Shown here piece after piece: positions 45,906 to 60,900 of a stretch of 64,000 bases of DNA. Both the position numbers and the translations under genes were made by a program. How positions within the stretch are numbered: the first letter of the stretch is position 1; each line of letters begins with the position of its first letter. This stretch comes from Dryas octopetala (taxonomy: Eukaryota > Streptophyta > Magnoliopsida > Rosales > Rosaceae). The stretch is taken from NCBI GenBank assembly GCA_963921425.1, contig OY992840.1, positions 15,788,621-15,852,620 of the forward strand. The letters run 5' to 3'. The notes below the pieces were generated by a model that was not told the origin of the DNA, did no database searches, and saw nothing but the letters and a program-made list of their open reading frames with translations.

Positions 45906-48900
45906 ATGGTCACTTCCAGAGACGTCCAAGAGATTGTCTCGAAACTCTCGTCCGATAAAGCCAAGGCCCGAGAAGTATCTATTTTATACTCTCTCACCGA
46001 TTTTCCTTCCCCTCCGTTTGGTCGCCTGGAAAATGCAAATGCAAAAGAAAGTTAAATTACGGAATGTGAAGTAGTGCGTAGTGTAGTAGCTCTTTCTGAG
46101 ATAGATGCTTCTATTTGTGAAATGTGAACCTAGAAGTTTGTTGGTAACTAAGAGGATCCATATACGGCTACTCTGTTTAATTACGATGATTAAAATTGTA
46201 GAAATATGTTTCAGTTCAAGATAGTTGCACAGAAGCTTAATGTGCTTTTAGTTGATCTTAAATTTAAATGTAGAATCTGAGTTCAATCAGGTCAAATGGT
46301 TGTCCAGCTTCAAATAAATGTGTTTTTCATTTTTTTTAAAAAATAATGTTTCTAAACTACAGTATTGCTGATTCTTATGCATTTTTGCATTTTCTTGGCA
46401 GCCAAACGCAGTATTACCGTTTTTGTTTGTTTTAAAAAAGTTTATTGTGTGATGAAGAATTTCATGTCTATATAGGAAGGGATAAAGTTACTGAACACAT
46501 GGTTAGAAGGAGAAAGATCGGTTGGTTTCTGTAAATATCTTGGACAGAACACTGCGAAGCTTAAACCAGATGAAATTCCTCACTGTAAGATGAAGATTAT
46601 TCAAGATTACATGCAATTTTATAGTATTACATAAACAATAGGTGTAGGTGAAGTGAACTGTTTATACTGTTATTGCAGCTGAAACATGGCCTTTTTTTAC
46701 AACTCTACTGATTCGTTGTGCTTCATTGGAGATATCCTCAAGCAAGCATCGATTGCCGAAGTTGATATTTGCAAAGACTTTAAGGATAGTTGTGCAACGA
46801 GCGGAAGATGACAAGTTTCCAGGTACTAAAGGGAGTCAATAAGCATTGAATTAGTACATGGAGTCAAGTGATTAAGCATTCTACACTTCAACATTTTGCT
46901 CTTGGTTTTATTGAATACATTATTTGCCAAATATTTGTGGTTAAATATTCATCTTACTAACGGAATTATTTGAATGTTTTTAAAAACCCTACTCTTGTGC
47001 GAAGAAGTTTTACATAGTTTTATGGGAGACTTAGAGTTTAGTCCATTTTATGAGTCTTTCTTAGACTAACACCGGTAGTGATTTAGGGTTTTTAATTAAG
47101 TCCTTTTATTTTTCTTCTTTGACGGCTTTATGTTAGGTTTTAACTCCAAGATTTTGGGCTTTATGTTAGGTTTTATTATTATGAATTAAAAGGATTTTCT
47201 TATAAATTTTAAAACACCCCTGGTCTCCATCTAAAAACTATTTTTCTAAAGGACCTAAGTCTAATTATCTCTAGTTTTATGCTTTCTGGAAAATGTTATA
47301 ATGCGAATTTCAATGTGTAAACCATTTTATGTCAAAACATGATGCCTATGAGAGAGAGAGAGAGACTTACAGTTTGTTAGTTGAATGTTTTGCACTTTTG
47401 GTAGCTTGCTAAGAAAGTATAAAAGGAATTATAATTTCATATGTTAGATATTTTTTTAGTTGAAATTCAAATATAAATAGATCTCCTTGATTTCTTGAAG
47501 GGAGTTTCTTGTATGTGGAAATTTAAAACTATAAAACAGAATGTTCCTAATATTTTTATTTCATTTTTTTGTCATCTTTCATTGCCAAAAAAAAAGGGTA
47601 GGAATAGGATAAAGAGAAACATATGTTATCATCTCGATACATGCACATGCTCATGGCCACCTAATAAATTGATGCTAGGAATAATTTCTAATTATGCTTG
47701 TTTTTATCGTCATTTCAGGAAAGCTGTTGCCTCTGTTACCTGTGGTTAAAAGTCTTTTTAATCATATATGGGAGGTCTTAAAAAATGCTCCAAGCTTTGA
47801 GTCGGAATATGGGATTGTTCTCCGGCATCTCTTGGCTCTCAGAGATTATCGATTTCACATGAGGAAGAGCATCTATTGCAGTGAGTCATTGTTTTGAACA
47901 AAAAACCTCAAGCACATATCTCTTCTGGATTGTTCAATTTCAATTAATTGTCTTATTCTGTATCGATAAGGCCTGGTGCTTCTGTGCATGGAGAAAGTGG
48001 AAATAAGCTTAGGTGGAAAGAATGATAACCAATATAATCCCAAGGAGGAGGTCTTTCGCTGGATTCTTACACTCCATTCGCTTTTGGAGAATCCTCCTGG
48101 GGATTTCCCAGATAATCTCAGGGAAGACGCTGTTAAGGGTTTTGTTAGGATTTTCTCTTTCATTAGGTAAATCATCAATTTGGTCTCTCTTGTCTGTTGA
48201 TGTGGCCTATAATGTTTTAACATTCCGTTTCTATGTTGATGATGATACGGTACATGCTGTTTTTTCCTGTTGCATATTGTCCAGAGATGAGGGAAAGATT
48301 TCGCGCAAACTTATTGAGTGTATTAACGCATTCTTGTTAAAAGATGGCCCAAATTTGGGTTGTCAGTCCTTGGAGATCCATAATGCTGCACAGCAGTTTG
48401 TGTTCCGGTGTTGGATGACCACCCATGATCGAGCCCTTAAGGTATCTTAATAGTGCGTTTCAAAGCAATCTCATTAGTTAATATGTAATTGAGTATCCTG
48501 AATTGCTGATTGTGTGTGCTTCTGTACTTGTATTTTTTTTTCTTTTGTAGGATGCCCTTATTTTCTATGCAAGGTTACAGCTGAATATGGCTAGAGGTGC
48601 TACTGATGGGAGTTTTTTGGTGCAACAACTTATGGACATAGTTTACAAGGAACTAGATCAAAGCTATGTATCCAATACTAAAGTGCCTAGGTAGGATTTC
48701 TCTTTTTCTTTTTGCGCTCGTATTTTTTTTAATTACTTTTGTAATGTTTTTTTAATTGAATTTTATTCTCTTATGGTATTCCTGATTTATGGTTGTGGCT
48801 TTAATAGATGATCATATAAAACTGTCTGCTTATGCAGGACTGATGCAGCTAAAGATGACAAATTTGGAACTTTGAGTAGCTCACACTGTGGTTTGGTTGA

Positions 48901-51900
48901 GCTTGCAGCTTCTGTAATTTATCGGGTAACTACTCCAGATATTTAGTATGCTGTACCTCCATCCCAATGTTAAACTTGTGTAAATCGCAATGTCGTCTCT
49001 AGGGTTTTGCAATTTTCTTTCTAACGATTTAAAAAATGATTTTTAGTGGCTAATTCAGTTGTTTTTTTGTTTGGTTGGTATCCTTCAAAAGCTTGTGTTG
49101 ACATTTTAAAACTTCTGCTAGATTTTAATGGTTTGCTTTAAGATTTCCTAACAATATACAAATTCTGTCATATATAAATTGCAAATTCATTTATATGTAA
49201 CTTTCGTTTTGGCTCAAGTGGAGTAGGTCTTAAGTTCAAGGTTTTGCTTTTTTCAAATAATTTTAATACTCTGGAGAAGCAGACAGTTTGTCATTGCTTT
49301 TTTCCTTTGCTATATTCAGGCTGGAGATCCTGATTGCTGGTCAATCTCCTTTTGTATTCTGTTCCTTTTTTCAATGAAGTTTTTGTTTTCTATCAAAAAG
49401 AGAAAATAAAAATGTGATTTCACTCTTCAGGCTTGCATTAACATGACTAAAGCACCATCAACTGAAAAGCGGGTCAAGAGAGAGCATGCTGCTGCCCATT
49501 TAAGAGAGGCTCTCATGAAAGGAAAATGGTTATGGTAAGTTTTAAGCTGACTGATTATGTTTGTAGTTTAATTTTCCTTTGTGGTATCTTGTACGCATGC
49601 TCTATATTTGGATGATACTGCACTTTCTCTATTTGTAAAACATTTTTCTATCTTTAACGTGAAACACATTAATATGGATGAGAAATTATTGTTCAATATG
49701 GCGCTGATGCTTTTGACGTCTGGTTTGATGATGAATTCAGGAATGCTTCATTTTGTTGTCTTACTCGTAAATACCACACTCGCATTGGTAAAGATCTTTT
49801 CATCTACTGGTTTGAGGGCATATGTGCAAGCTTTCAAAGGTACTTTATGCCATATTATAGTTGGTCATAATTGTCTCATTATCTAGTTGTAATCAAACTA
49901 TTGCTTATTCTGATGTTTCTCCTCTTCACTTCTTTTAATATAAATGCACTGAAAGAGGAAATGCTGATAATTTTGAGATAAGGATTTATTATATTACTCA
50001 AATCTTATTCAATCTTAACTCTTGACTGCTCCTCCCCTTTAATTGATGTCATACTATCTGGAGTCGTATACATAGTTATGCTCTTATTCTGAATAGATCA
50101 TGTTCTGTATATTTGTTTTCAGTTTCCTGCACACGCATTTTTTAGAGAGAAAAAAAAGGAACCTAAACTCCTTAAAATATGTGGCTGTCAATTGTGATGG
50201 ATCAAGTCTTCTCTAGTTTGATCCCACTTGCCTCTAGAACGAAAGTTGCATATCTATGCGGCAATCAGTTGTCTTTGTTGCTTGTGTGTATATGCAATAA
50301 AGTTATGCTCATTAAGGTATTGACGGAATGGAATATATTGCAGAATTTTGAATGATGCAAATATGGGGCATGCTTATGATGGTTTTCTCTGGACCCTGAG
50401 GTATGCTGCTCTGATTTACCATAAAGAAATTTACTATTTATGTAAACTTTGTTGAGTGTGTAGTCGACGCGTGTCTAGTAGTGTAACAATGCTGGTTCAT
50501 TTGAATATGAGGAAATTGCACCATTGGTCCATTTATATTTTGCACTTAGTTCCATATTGGTCCACGTTCTTTTTTTGGTTCCTTATTGGTCCACGAACCT
50601 TGTGACGTGTTCCATTGTGGTCCAAACTGCCAAATTAGCACAAATGGCCATCTATTTTAGTCATGTGCCGCACACGTGAAGGCGCTGTTGTGGACACTAT
50701 GGAACTAAGTGAAGAATTAGTGGAGCACAACGGTCCCTCATGTGCGCAACACATTACTAATAAAATATAATGCCGTTTGTGCTAATTTGATGGTTTGGAC
50801 CACAATGGGATACGTCACAAAATTAGTGGACCAATATGGAACAAAAAAAAGATTGTGGACTAATATGAAACTTTCTAAGGAAAAAGTGGACCAATGGTGC
50901 AATTTCCTCTTTGAATATTGTTTGGCCATAAGTGGCGCTCATCTAAGTTTAATATTCTTATATCTGCACAAACATGTGCTGGTTAATAAGATATGGACGA
51001 AACTTTTAGATTCTTCCTCTACCTCTCTATCCCCTGGTTCTATGAGTTCATATTTATATATTTACTTCTACCTAAAGGAGCTTGCAGGAACTCTCGTCTG
51101 TGCTGTTGCTTCCAGATCCAAAGCTGAAGAAGCCATCAAGCTCCTCTCCTTCAAATGAGGTGCTTGTTTTTTTGTTTCTTTTATTGTAACATATTTTTTA
51201 CATCTTTGCATTCCTTTTTATGTTGCTTCTTTCAAGATTTAAGCCCTGTCATCTCTCAAGAGGTTCAACTAAAGACTTTTCTTTTTTATGACTGATTATA
51301 GGTTTATGACTACAGTATTTATGCTACAGTTAATCAATGTGCAAAAGTTTCATAAACTGAGATGAGAGTGGAAATTTGGTTGTCCATCCTGTATCCAACT
51401 GAATGAACCCACAGTTTGTGGTATCTTAAGTTTGTTAGTGTTATCTTCAGGAACTCTGCAAATATGAGTAATATGTATGGCATTGGTTCTGATAGGAAGA
51501 TTCAGTTGGAGTTTCTTAGATAAAATACATTTTTTTGGGAGTGCTCTATTTAAACTTTATTGTCCTGTGGTTAGAGAAGTACTTGGTAAATGGTTTCAAC
51601 TTTAGGCGATGTCTTGGTTTTTTACATTTATTGTGCAGGATCAAAAGCTTCAACTATAGTCTTTGTACTGCTAGCATTAATACTGTTTCCTTACATTGGT
51701 ATTTGCATTGACTTGGTTTTTGGACAAGATTTTGCAGTTTGATTGTGGTTGGCAATTAGTATGGAGCTGCCTGATGCAGGGGTTGCCATTGTTCTGTAAT
51801 GTAACTGCAGTTGTAAGTATTTTTCCTTCGATAGGATACATTAAAAATAAAGATGAAATACAAGACAAGAAAAATAAGAAGTCCATCAATGTATGATCTA

Positions 51901-54900
51901 CAAACCAGAAAAATAAGAAGTCCATCATTGTATGATCTACAATCAGCTCATAACTCCCACCCAATCAAGCTGATGACAATGCAACTTCTTAGAGGAAACT
52001 GAGCAGAACAGAACTTTTCATATAATTTTTCTGGTTTGTGTTATGCCTTTGTGCAGGTAGATGCAGCTCTGGTGCTTCTCGGAAATATAATTTCAAGTGT
52101 GAGTATGACAATGCATCTTCTTAGACTGTTTTCTAACATTTTCATGCAGTTAGGCAGTGCCACTTGTAAATATTTTATTCTACAAAGTTTCTTATTTCGC
52201 TCTTTTTCCAGGATCTTATGCATACATATGTCGTACCTCAGGATGTATGGGACCTTAGGTTTTTCAAACAAATGCCATCAGCGTAAGTGCATATGTTGCC
52301 TGCCAATTAAATTACTACGGATAATTCCACAAGTACCTTGTAATCTTTTTTTTCATTTTTTTATGTTCCACTATTTGGTAGGTTGAGGGTAGTTTCTTTT
52401 GTGGACTGCTGGTTCACTATTGATTGTACTCTCTTTGTCTTATCAGTACAAGTTTCTCATTTCTTATAAAAAAGCTGTTTGGTGGTCTTTCAATTAAGAT
52501 AATTAAGGAGAAACTCTAATGCAGTATCAAGGACTTTCCTAATAGAATTTGTCAATCATTTTATAGGTGTTTTAATGAAAAGGCATGTGCTGTAAACATC
52601 TATAATATTGTTAATTTTCTGCAAATAAAGTAGTAGCCCGTCACAAAGAACTTGGATAATATCAGGATCTATAACATTACATGCCGAGTTCTAGAGGCAG
52701 AGTGTTAAGTTTTTTCCAAGATTGCTTCAAGCTAATTGGATTGCTGCTGTAATGGCCATTTAACAAGCCAGCCTTTCAATTTGGGCCGTCATGTTAACAA
52801 TATTTTAAGATTTTAAAAGGATTGAACTTCGGTTGACATTTTTGTTATGAAAAAACTTCTGTTAACATTTTGAATTATTTTCAGTTTCAGTGTCTTTTAT
52901 CCTTCTCAGTTATCTTTTCTTTTTTCTTTAGATTGGCACTTTAGTGTAACGCTTTTGTGTGTTCTATCAACTGTGTAGGCAAGCCAAAGAACTTGGTATT
53001 TTATCCCTAGGTTGATAAGTTTGGTAAGATTTTTAAATGATTGTCCACCACCATTGAATCCCTGCTGCTATAGCTCATCTTTTACCTTAAACTCATAATA
53101 GAGGAGCAAGGGATATTATTCATTTGTTGGCAAGTTTCAGTTGGTTGGAAATACAACATGCTTGTTGCATCTGAGTCTATATGCAGTTACTTAGTATACA
53201 GCCTTGTTTAGCATCCTTATTAAATCTTGGAGATGAAGAGTCAGTTTGTCATCTGAAATGAAAAGTGAAGAATGTGGTGACTTTTTGTAGGAGCCAGATA
53301 GTTAGTGCAAAAGGAGATTAATACTTGATACCTCTCTCTCTCTGGTTATTTTTTGGGAATTGATGACCTCTATGAGATACCGTCCTTGTGATGCAGATTT
53401 GTCTAATTTCATATTATGATCTCATTTCAGGTCTGTCTTGTACTTTATTTCGTGTTACTTCTCAAGGAAAGGTTTGCAAGTAAGTGGGTGACTTGTAGCC
53501 TTTAGATATTATATTTTCCTTCATCCTGTCTTGTTGCATTCAGCTCTTAAATTATTTTGTTGTCACTGCATCTGTGTTTGTCTGCTTTTATAACCATTTG
53601 TTTCATTAGTACCTACACTTGTGTAGAAATATGCAACCAGTTTATTTCATTTATTTTCCAAAAAGAATATGATACTGTCTTCATCGTATAAGTGAACATC
53701 TGTACATTTAAATTTTTTTACTCAATGCAATTGCCAACTTGAGGATCACTGAAAAAAAACTTTTGACATGCTTATTTGAATTTGGATAGATTACTCTGAA
53801 CATATCTTAGATTTCATTTAATTCTGAGTATCGCACATACACATGCATGCGCATAGAAAAACAGACAAACATGGAGAGATTTCTCTCAGGTGATTCAAAA
53901 GTTGTAGTTGGCTTGGTCTTACTGGCTTGGCTTATCTCTAATTAAGTACTCCTTTTCTTGAGTTGAGACCTCAATGCATAGCACTTCCGATAACTAGGTC
54001 TATATCTTATAAAGCTTGAATTAAAGGACTGAGAACTTGTGAAATGTGTTATATTTTCTATTTCATGTTTGTGCAGGGTGACGCTCGAGACGTTTTACAT
54101 ATGAGAAAAAACCTCCTGAGAGCAGTTTTGGGTCAACCTAAGTGGATGGTCTGTTTCCTTTAATTTTAAATGAATTATGACATATTCTTAGTTTTTTGAT
54201 TAATATTACTTTTGTCAGAGCCAATGTGAATTAGTGGTGTACTGGTGTTTATACACACACGGGCACACATATACACATTTATCGGCTCTGCAATCTTAGT
54301 TAAATTGTCGGTTTCTAGTTATTCTTTTGTTTGTGCAGACCTCATCTCACATATGACGAGCATAATGTTTCTCCTATATTTTCTAGTAATGGGAATGCTA
54401 ATGATTCCAAAATGAATCACAAGACTGCTCAATTGAGACTTTTTGTTATATACCTCAAAGATCTTAAGAATAATTTAAAGCTGCAGACAAATCACTCCAA
54501 TTTTTGAAAATGGCAGTTTAATAGAGGAAGCTTTGTTTTTCGTTTCTTTACCTCCAATAAAGTTGTTTCCTATCCACAGAAAAACAGGAAGCTTTGTTGC
54601 TAATATGAGATGTAAATTGTAAAACCAACAATCTTACAAATTCTTCAGATAGATCATTTCCAATCTTGAATTTCCTATAAATATTAGTGGTGTAAACTTT
54701 GTAGAGCTATGTGATACTGTAGTGTTATTAAGTTTTGTTCAATTTTACCCTTGACCACAAATAGCTACTGTCTTACAGATTCCTGATCAAGATTTTTGTT
54801 CACTATGGTACTCCTTGTAAGCATTGAGGGCATCAATCCTCTTTACTAGTGTTAGAGATTAAAGAAAACCATAGGGGACTTGCCTTATTAGAACAGATCA

Positions 54901-57900
54901 TAACTGACTTGCGGCTTTTCACTTATATGGTGCACTGAACCCTGAGTTTAGTGAAGTTTCATTATATGCTTCCATGGAGCCTCTGTTTGGTGTTAATTCT
55001 GCACCTTGAAGGCTTGCAACTTTCTAAACCTTGTAATAAGAAGTCATATGTTTGATTAGTTACAGACTGGTCCTTCTTATGCAGGAGTCTTCCATGCTTA
55101 ATGAGCACCAGGTATTATTGTTGCCTGCAGCTGTTTATGCTCTTTGTGCTGGTTGCGCTCCTTTTACGCAATGCTGCAGAGGACTATCCCTATCTTACTG
55201 TTTTGTAGATGTTACTGAGGCTGTAGATAAGGTTTGCGTTAATCCATTTTGGTTTTCATTTGGCTTATGAATTTCACTCTTACTAGTTGGCGTCCGTTTC
55301 ATTTGAAACTAGATTTCCAATTCATTATTATAGACAGAAGAGCCTGAGCACGATTGTCTGCACGGACTATTTGACTGCGCTGTGGAAGTTCTCTCTAATA
55401 TTGATCCAGGTTCCAGTGTTGAGGTACTGGCATATTAGTTTTATAGGCACCTCATCTATTGAGATTGACTAATTTTCTATGTTTTTGACACATTATGATC
55501 ATATTCAGGTTTTCCCATCCCAAACCCATCCAAGTGTGAGGCTTCCCCGGCAGATAAGAGATCCACTGCTTTTTGAGATGGAGACCCTTATTCTTGGAGC
55601 TCTAGCAGACAAGGAGATGGGAGGGAGGCCTCTATCAGATATATTCTTTACATGTGCTCTGTTGTCAAACTTCATCTATGGTTCAGTCATGACAAGGTTT
55701 GTCTCATCTTCTTATCTTATCCATTAGTAGTTTTGTTGGTGAGGTAAAGTATCTTCTTACTAGTGGAGGGTGGAGACAGCTAATTTGGTATGAAATACTT
55801 CTTTTGCTAAGTAACATGTTTGACTATTCCCTAGTAAGGGTTTGTGCTTTGGTCCTTGACTTGACATGCATATGTTCTTAATTACGTACATTATCATGTG
55901 GCGTTTTCAGCAGGCATTCATCCTTTACATGGTTTGAACTTATTTGTTTCTTGATAAGATGCTTTACATGGTTTGATTTATTTCAGGCAAAGAGAGGAAG
56001 CTTCAGCATTCATCTCAAAATTGGGCCATGACTTGTTAGAATTGCTGGATTGTGCAGTTACTGTCACCCAAGGAAATCACAATGATCTTCCCCTTGGTTC
56101 CTTGGGCTCTGACCTCGTTTCTAATGGAACAAGCTCTATTGTTGCTTCCTTTAGGAGTTTTGTTTACTCTCCTATCTTCATCAGACAGAAAGATCAAAAT
56201 CCTGTGGATGTTGAACTTTATGGGGCCATCATGCAATTGATGGAGAGGCTTTTAAAAGCACTGGCTAATGTGTATGAAGAATATTCTAGTAGTGTAAGAA
56301 GTCATAAGTTTGACACGACCCTGCAAGACTTATCTGCAAGTGATACCCCAATACAAAATTCTTGCCCTTCTGACAGGGATCAAAGTAGGATCATGGACAT
56401 GGAGTTGGATGTTAATGAGGATTCCAGAGATGTGGATGTATTAACTGTTGGTGGTAAAATTGCTGGTGGGCTATCCTCTTCTGTAGAGCAATGGAAGCAA
56501 GGCATGATATTGCTCATTTCAAATTTTTTCTCAGTATTACATGTTACTTGGGATATTCTGTTTGAACTCCTATCAAAAGAAAGTGATCTAATGGTATATT
56601 ACTCACTTCTTCACATATGTTTGCTTTTCTGAAATTCATGCATGTAATAATTGCATCCTTTTTTATATTATTTTTTCTTTATTTCAATTCAGGTGCGGGA
56701 AAAAATTCTTCTCAGTCTTTGTCAACATCCTTACTGGTCCTCTCCTGATAATGTTATGGACATGGTATGGGAATAAATAAATGGACAATTAATTAATAAC
56801 ACCTCTGAATTCTGTTAAAGATTTTCAAGATTACAAGCAATGTATGGACCATATGGTTAGGTGTCAAATAGTGTTTATTCATTCATAGTCTATACTTGCC
56901 TCGTTTGCAGGTCAGTTTAATGAATAAAATGGTTAAGATGCAAGGGAGTCTTAAGCTTGATTGTGTTAAGGTATTATCTGCTATCTGTGGTTTGCTAAGG
57001 ACACTATCATCCTTGGACACTATCAGAAAGGATAAATCTGTCATTGTCTCTTTGGGGGAAAGAGGACCTGAGCAGGTACTTTCAAACTTTTTTTGTTCAA
57101 TTTTACAATAATTTTGATGGTTGATTGATAATTTTGCTCTCTTTTCTTTTAATTTGTGGACATCTCATCCTCCTATGTACTTATGTAGGGTTTAACTATC
57201 GAATTTTGATTAAATAAATAGACAAATACAATGTTTTTGATAAAACACTGAAATCACCATGATGATATCAAATCACTAAACGATTTCCAATTTGGCTGGA
57301 TTTCTACAAGGATAATCCTTGTAGGGGAATGGACTGTTTAGGTCATGAGACTATGTTGTGGGGTGGGCCCAAAAGTATTGTTTGTGGCATATTGAGTTAC
57401 ATTACATACACATCTGTGCTTGAACATTCCTCATAGTTAGCCTATACCGCGCAATGACTTCTTGTCCACAGTTATTGTATGATTTTTAGATGATCAATAA
57501 AATGTTTCTTACAAAAAAACAAATCTTTCCAGTTCATGGTTTACAAGAGTTAATTATTTTCTTTAATTGAATTAACTTTTTTATTTGTTTTTCAGAGCCT
57601 GATGCGTCTTGGAGATGTGGTGAATAAAGTTGCTGAATTTGATCTTCTAGACTGTTTTGGACGTGTTAAGCTAATTGATTGCATATGCGATTTTGTTTCA
57701 CTTAGTCCTCATATTGGTGAGGTGATTACTTTTCAATCACAAATGTTCCTACTTTTAAATTCTGGAGCATGAGAAGCAGAAACATTGACATGAGACACAT
57801 AGTGAATTAGACTATTTGATTTTTTTATTTTGAAATGTCCATATTCAGGATATAAAAGGTTTTTCATGATTGTATCGGGAACAACCGTCTAATCTTATTT

Positions 57901-60900
57901 TTCCTTCTATTTGTATGTTGAATGGTTGTTGTGGTGTAACTCTTTTACCAGACACTGATTGAAAGGTTGTTGTTGATGCTCCGAGATCGTGATTATCGAG
58001 TTCGGTTCTCCTTGGCTAGGCGGATTGGTGTTCTTTTTCAAACATGGGATGGACATGAGGAATTATTCCATGACATTTGGTGGGTTTGTACTACAATTAT
58101 TATCATATCATGCTGATTATGCCCGTTGTGAAGCTTGTTTTCATTCTTTTAACAAATCTTTCCTACCCCACTTTCTTAAAGTAAAAGGATACAACTCACA
58201 TTAATGCTGTGAATGTCTTATGTTTTGTTGTTATTTATGTAAGTTCTCTTTTGGAGGGTGTATAGAGAGTTATTTATGGTTTATTTATTTATTTCTTTTC
58301 AATGTGTAAGTTTGGATGGTCAAAATAGACCTAAATTTTTTTTGGGAGAACCTTACATTCACAAGCTATAACTCATTATTATCGTTATCCCTTTTCCCTG
58401 CCGCCATTAGTAATTTTAGTTTATCATTGCTGTGTGGTTGTTCGTGTTCTACTTATTATTCATATTTTGGTCCAAGACTCCAAAGTCAAAAATCTACTAC
58501 ACAAATGGGAACAATCCTCTCCTTATGAGCTTTATTAGTCAAGAGTATCTGCTATTTTGGTATATAAAAGTGTCATTTAAATTACTATTATTTTTTGCTA
58601 ACTCTGTTTGTGCTTTTGGCTGTTTTTCTAGTTCCAACTTTGGTGTGATGTTGGTGGTTTCCTCAAAAGAAAAAATCGTTACTGCAAGGGAGGTCTTAGC
58701 TACAGGTCCGCAACCTCGTCCCACAATGGAAACTGTCATTATTACTCTTATGCATCTTGCTTTGCATAGTGAGAAAATAGAGTTGGAGGTATGCATGTTG
58801 CATTTCTTATATCTAAATTATTCTCCCCAGATAATAGTTCTTATTGGTCTCTTAAAATTCATGTGCCTATAGATTAAGTTTTTTAAAATTCATGACATTA
58901 CAAGAAGTTTTTTGGTTGTGTATTCATATGGCAATCTCCGTGGCACATGCAGGCTGTATTCATGATATGTGTGGTTTCTGGTATTGATCCTTGTCAGAGG
59001 TACAATATTCAGCACTGTTTTGCAGTATTAACTAGTCATGTTATGTTTTTGTAATCAGTAACCATTTTCTTTTTCCTTCTTTTTCAGGGAGTTGGTCTTT
59101 GCAGTACTTGATAATCTCTCAAGGCAGCTGCAGTATACGACTAGGTTCAAGGTAAGAAATATTGTTCTCTCCTTAATTATGATTATATTACTATTATTAT
59201 TATTAACCTATTTTGACACTTCAGTATTGTTAGGATTTTAGTAAAGGTTCGCACCAGTTATTTGTTCATTATAGTTAGGATTTTCAACTATTTGATACTT
59301 TAGTTACTTGGCCAAATAAAAATATTATAATATATATATATATTTGTGGTCTCCAAATTTCTTTTGCAGTACTTGGAGGAGCTTATAGGATCAATTCTCT
59401 TTTGTTGGGTTGCTTGTGGTGTAAGCCTTGCTGCACTTGTGGAGGTAATGTGCTCATTTGTGCACCAATTTTTTTCAACATGTTTCAAATGTGTCAACAA
59501 CTTCCAGAAAATGTAGGTTCCTTTATTATCAAACAAAATGTAGGGACTCTTGCCAATAAATATGGCTTGTGGTACAACTAATCTTGGTATAGGACATGTT
59601 CTGTAGCAAAGCTTGATATTGATTTGTTGTTGATATGGACAAAGTTGTACACAATGTTGCAATTGAAGCTTTTGTTAAATTTGATTTGTAAATGATTATA
59701 GCTTATGTATTTACAAAAATTACATGTTACACAATTTTGGTAGTACGTGCACATCTAGCTTTTTGTGTTATCTGGTCTAACACTGTCGGATCAAGTTTCG
59801 TTTGGGAATTATATACATAAATGTTCAATCTGATTAGTTGGAAAATTTTCTTTGCAGATAAGGCAATTATTTATATCAGATTCCGAACCTAGTTATTTCA
59901 TGCAGTATTGCTGTCATTGGCTTCTCCCTGCTCTAGTTCTGCATGGGGACAGTTCCAATATAAGCTGGGTTGCTAAGGTAACATCAACCTGGAACTCTTT
60001 GTTTCTCTCATTTTTTAGGTAACATGTAAATTTCAACCTTTAAGTAAAAGTTTCTGGTATTTATCTTTGTAGGATGAATAATTATGCTATATGATTATTT
60101 CCCCATTCAACATCAAGCTAATTGTATTTCATTATTTCTTTTTATTCACTATCTTTTATATTTATGTGTATGTGTTTCCTTTTAAGTTTGTTGTTAACCT
60201 CAGAGGGTTATTTTTTCCAGATTGCGTGTCAACCTCTGGCAATTCTGGTGAAAAATCACTTTGTGCAGATCTTTTCAGTTTGTATGGGATTGCATTGCAG
60301 TAAGAAATCTGGGTGGGAAAAGGGAGCAGATGTGCTTCAGAATTCAATTTTGCATCTTGCTCAGATATCTGAGAATGAACGGGACAAACTCATCAAGAAA
60401 CATATGGTCTGCTACTGATTCTATGAATCATTCAACTAGTTGCTAAACTTTGATGGAAATTTGGGCTGCAAAAATAGTTTTATTTTCTAAGTTTGGGTTA
60501 TAGGAACTTAGTACCAAACAATGAATTTAAGTAGTTGGGTCAGTGATAGTGTCTATAGCATACATCTTGGTGTGTATGATATTTATGAGTGCCCTCTGTT
60601 ATCTCTCCATGTTGAGTAGCATTTAAGTGCAGTCGTGCTTGTTCAGATATGAATTATGGTTCATGGACAATTGTATATTGTTGAGAACATAAAATATCAT
60701 ATCATGTATTCGAATTCTTGCATTTCAGTATTTAAAATCATGGGTCTTTTACCATTATGAATTAGTTTTGCGTTGGATGCTCCAACTTTCACATGGCATT
60801 AAAGTAGGCAATTCATATATGTGTCATGCCCATTTGTTTCTCGCATGCTCCACATCACGCAATATAATTGATCTATGTGTTTGACTATGTCCGGCCGCAC

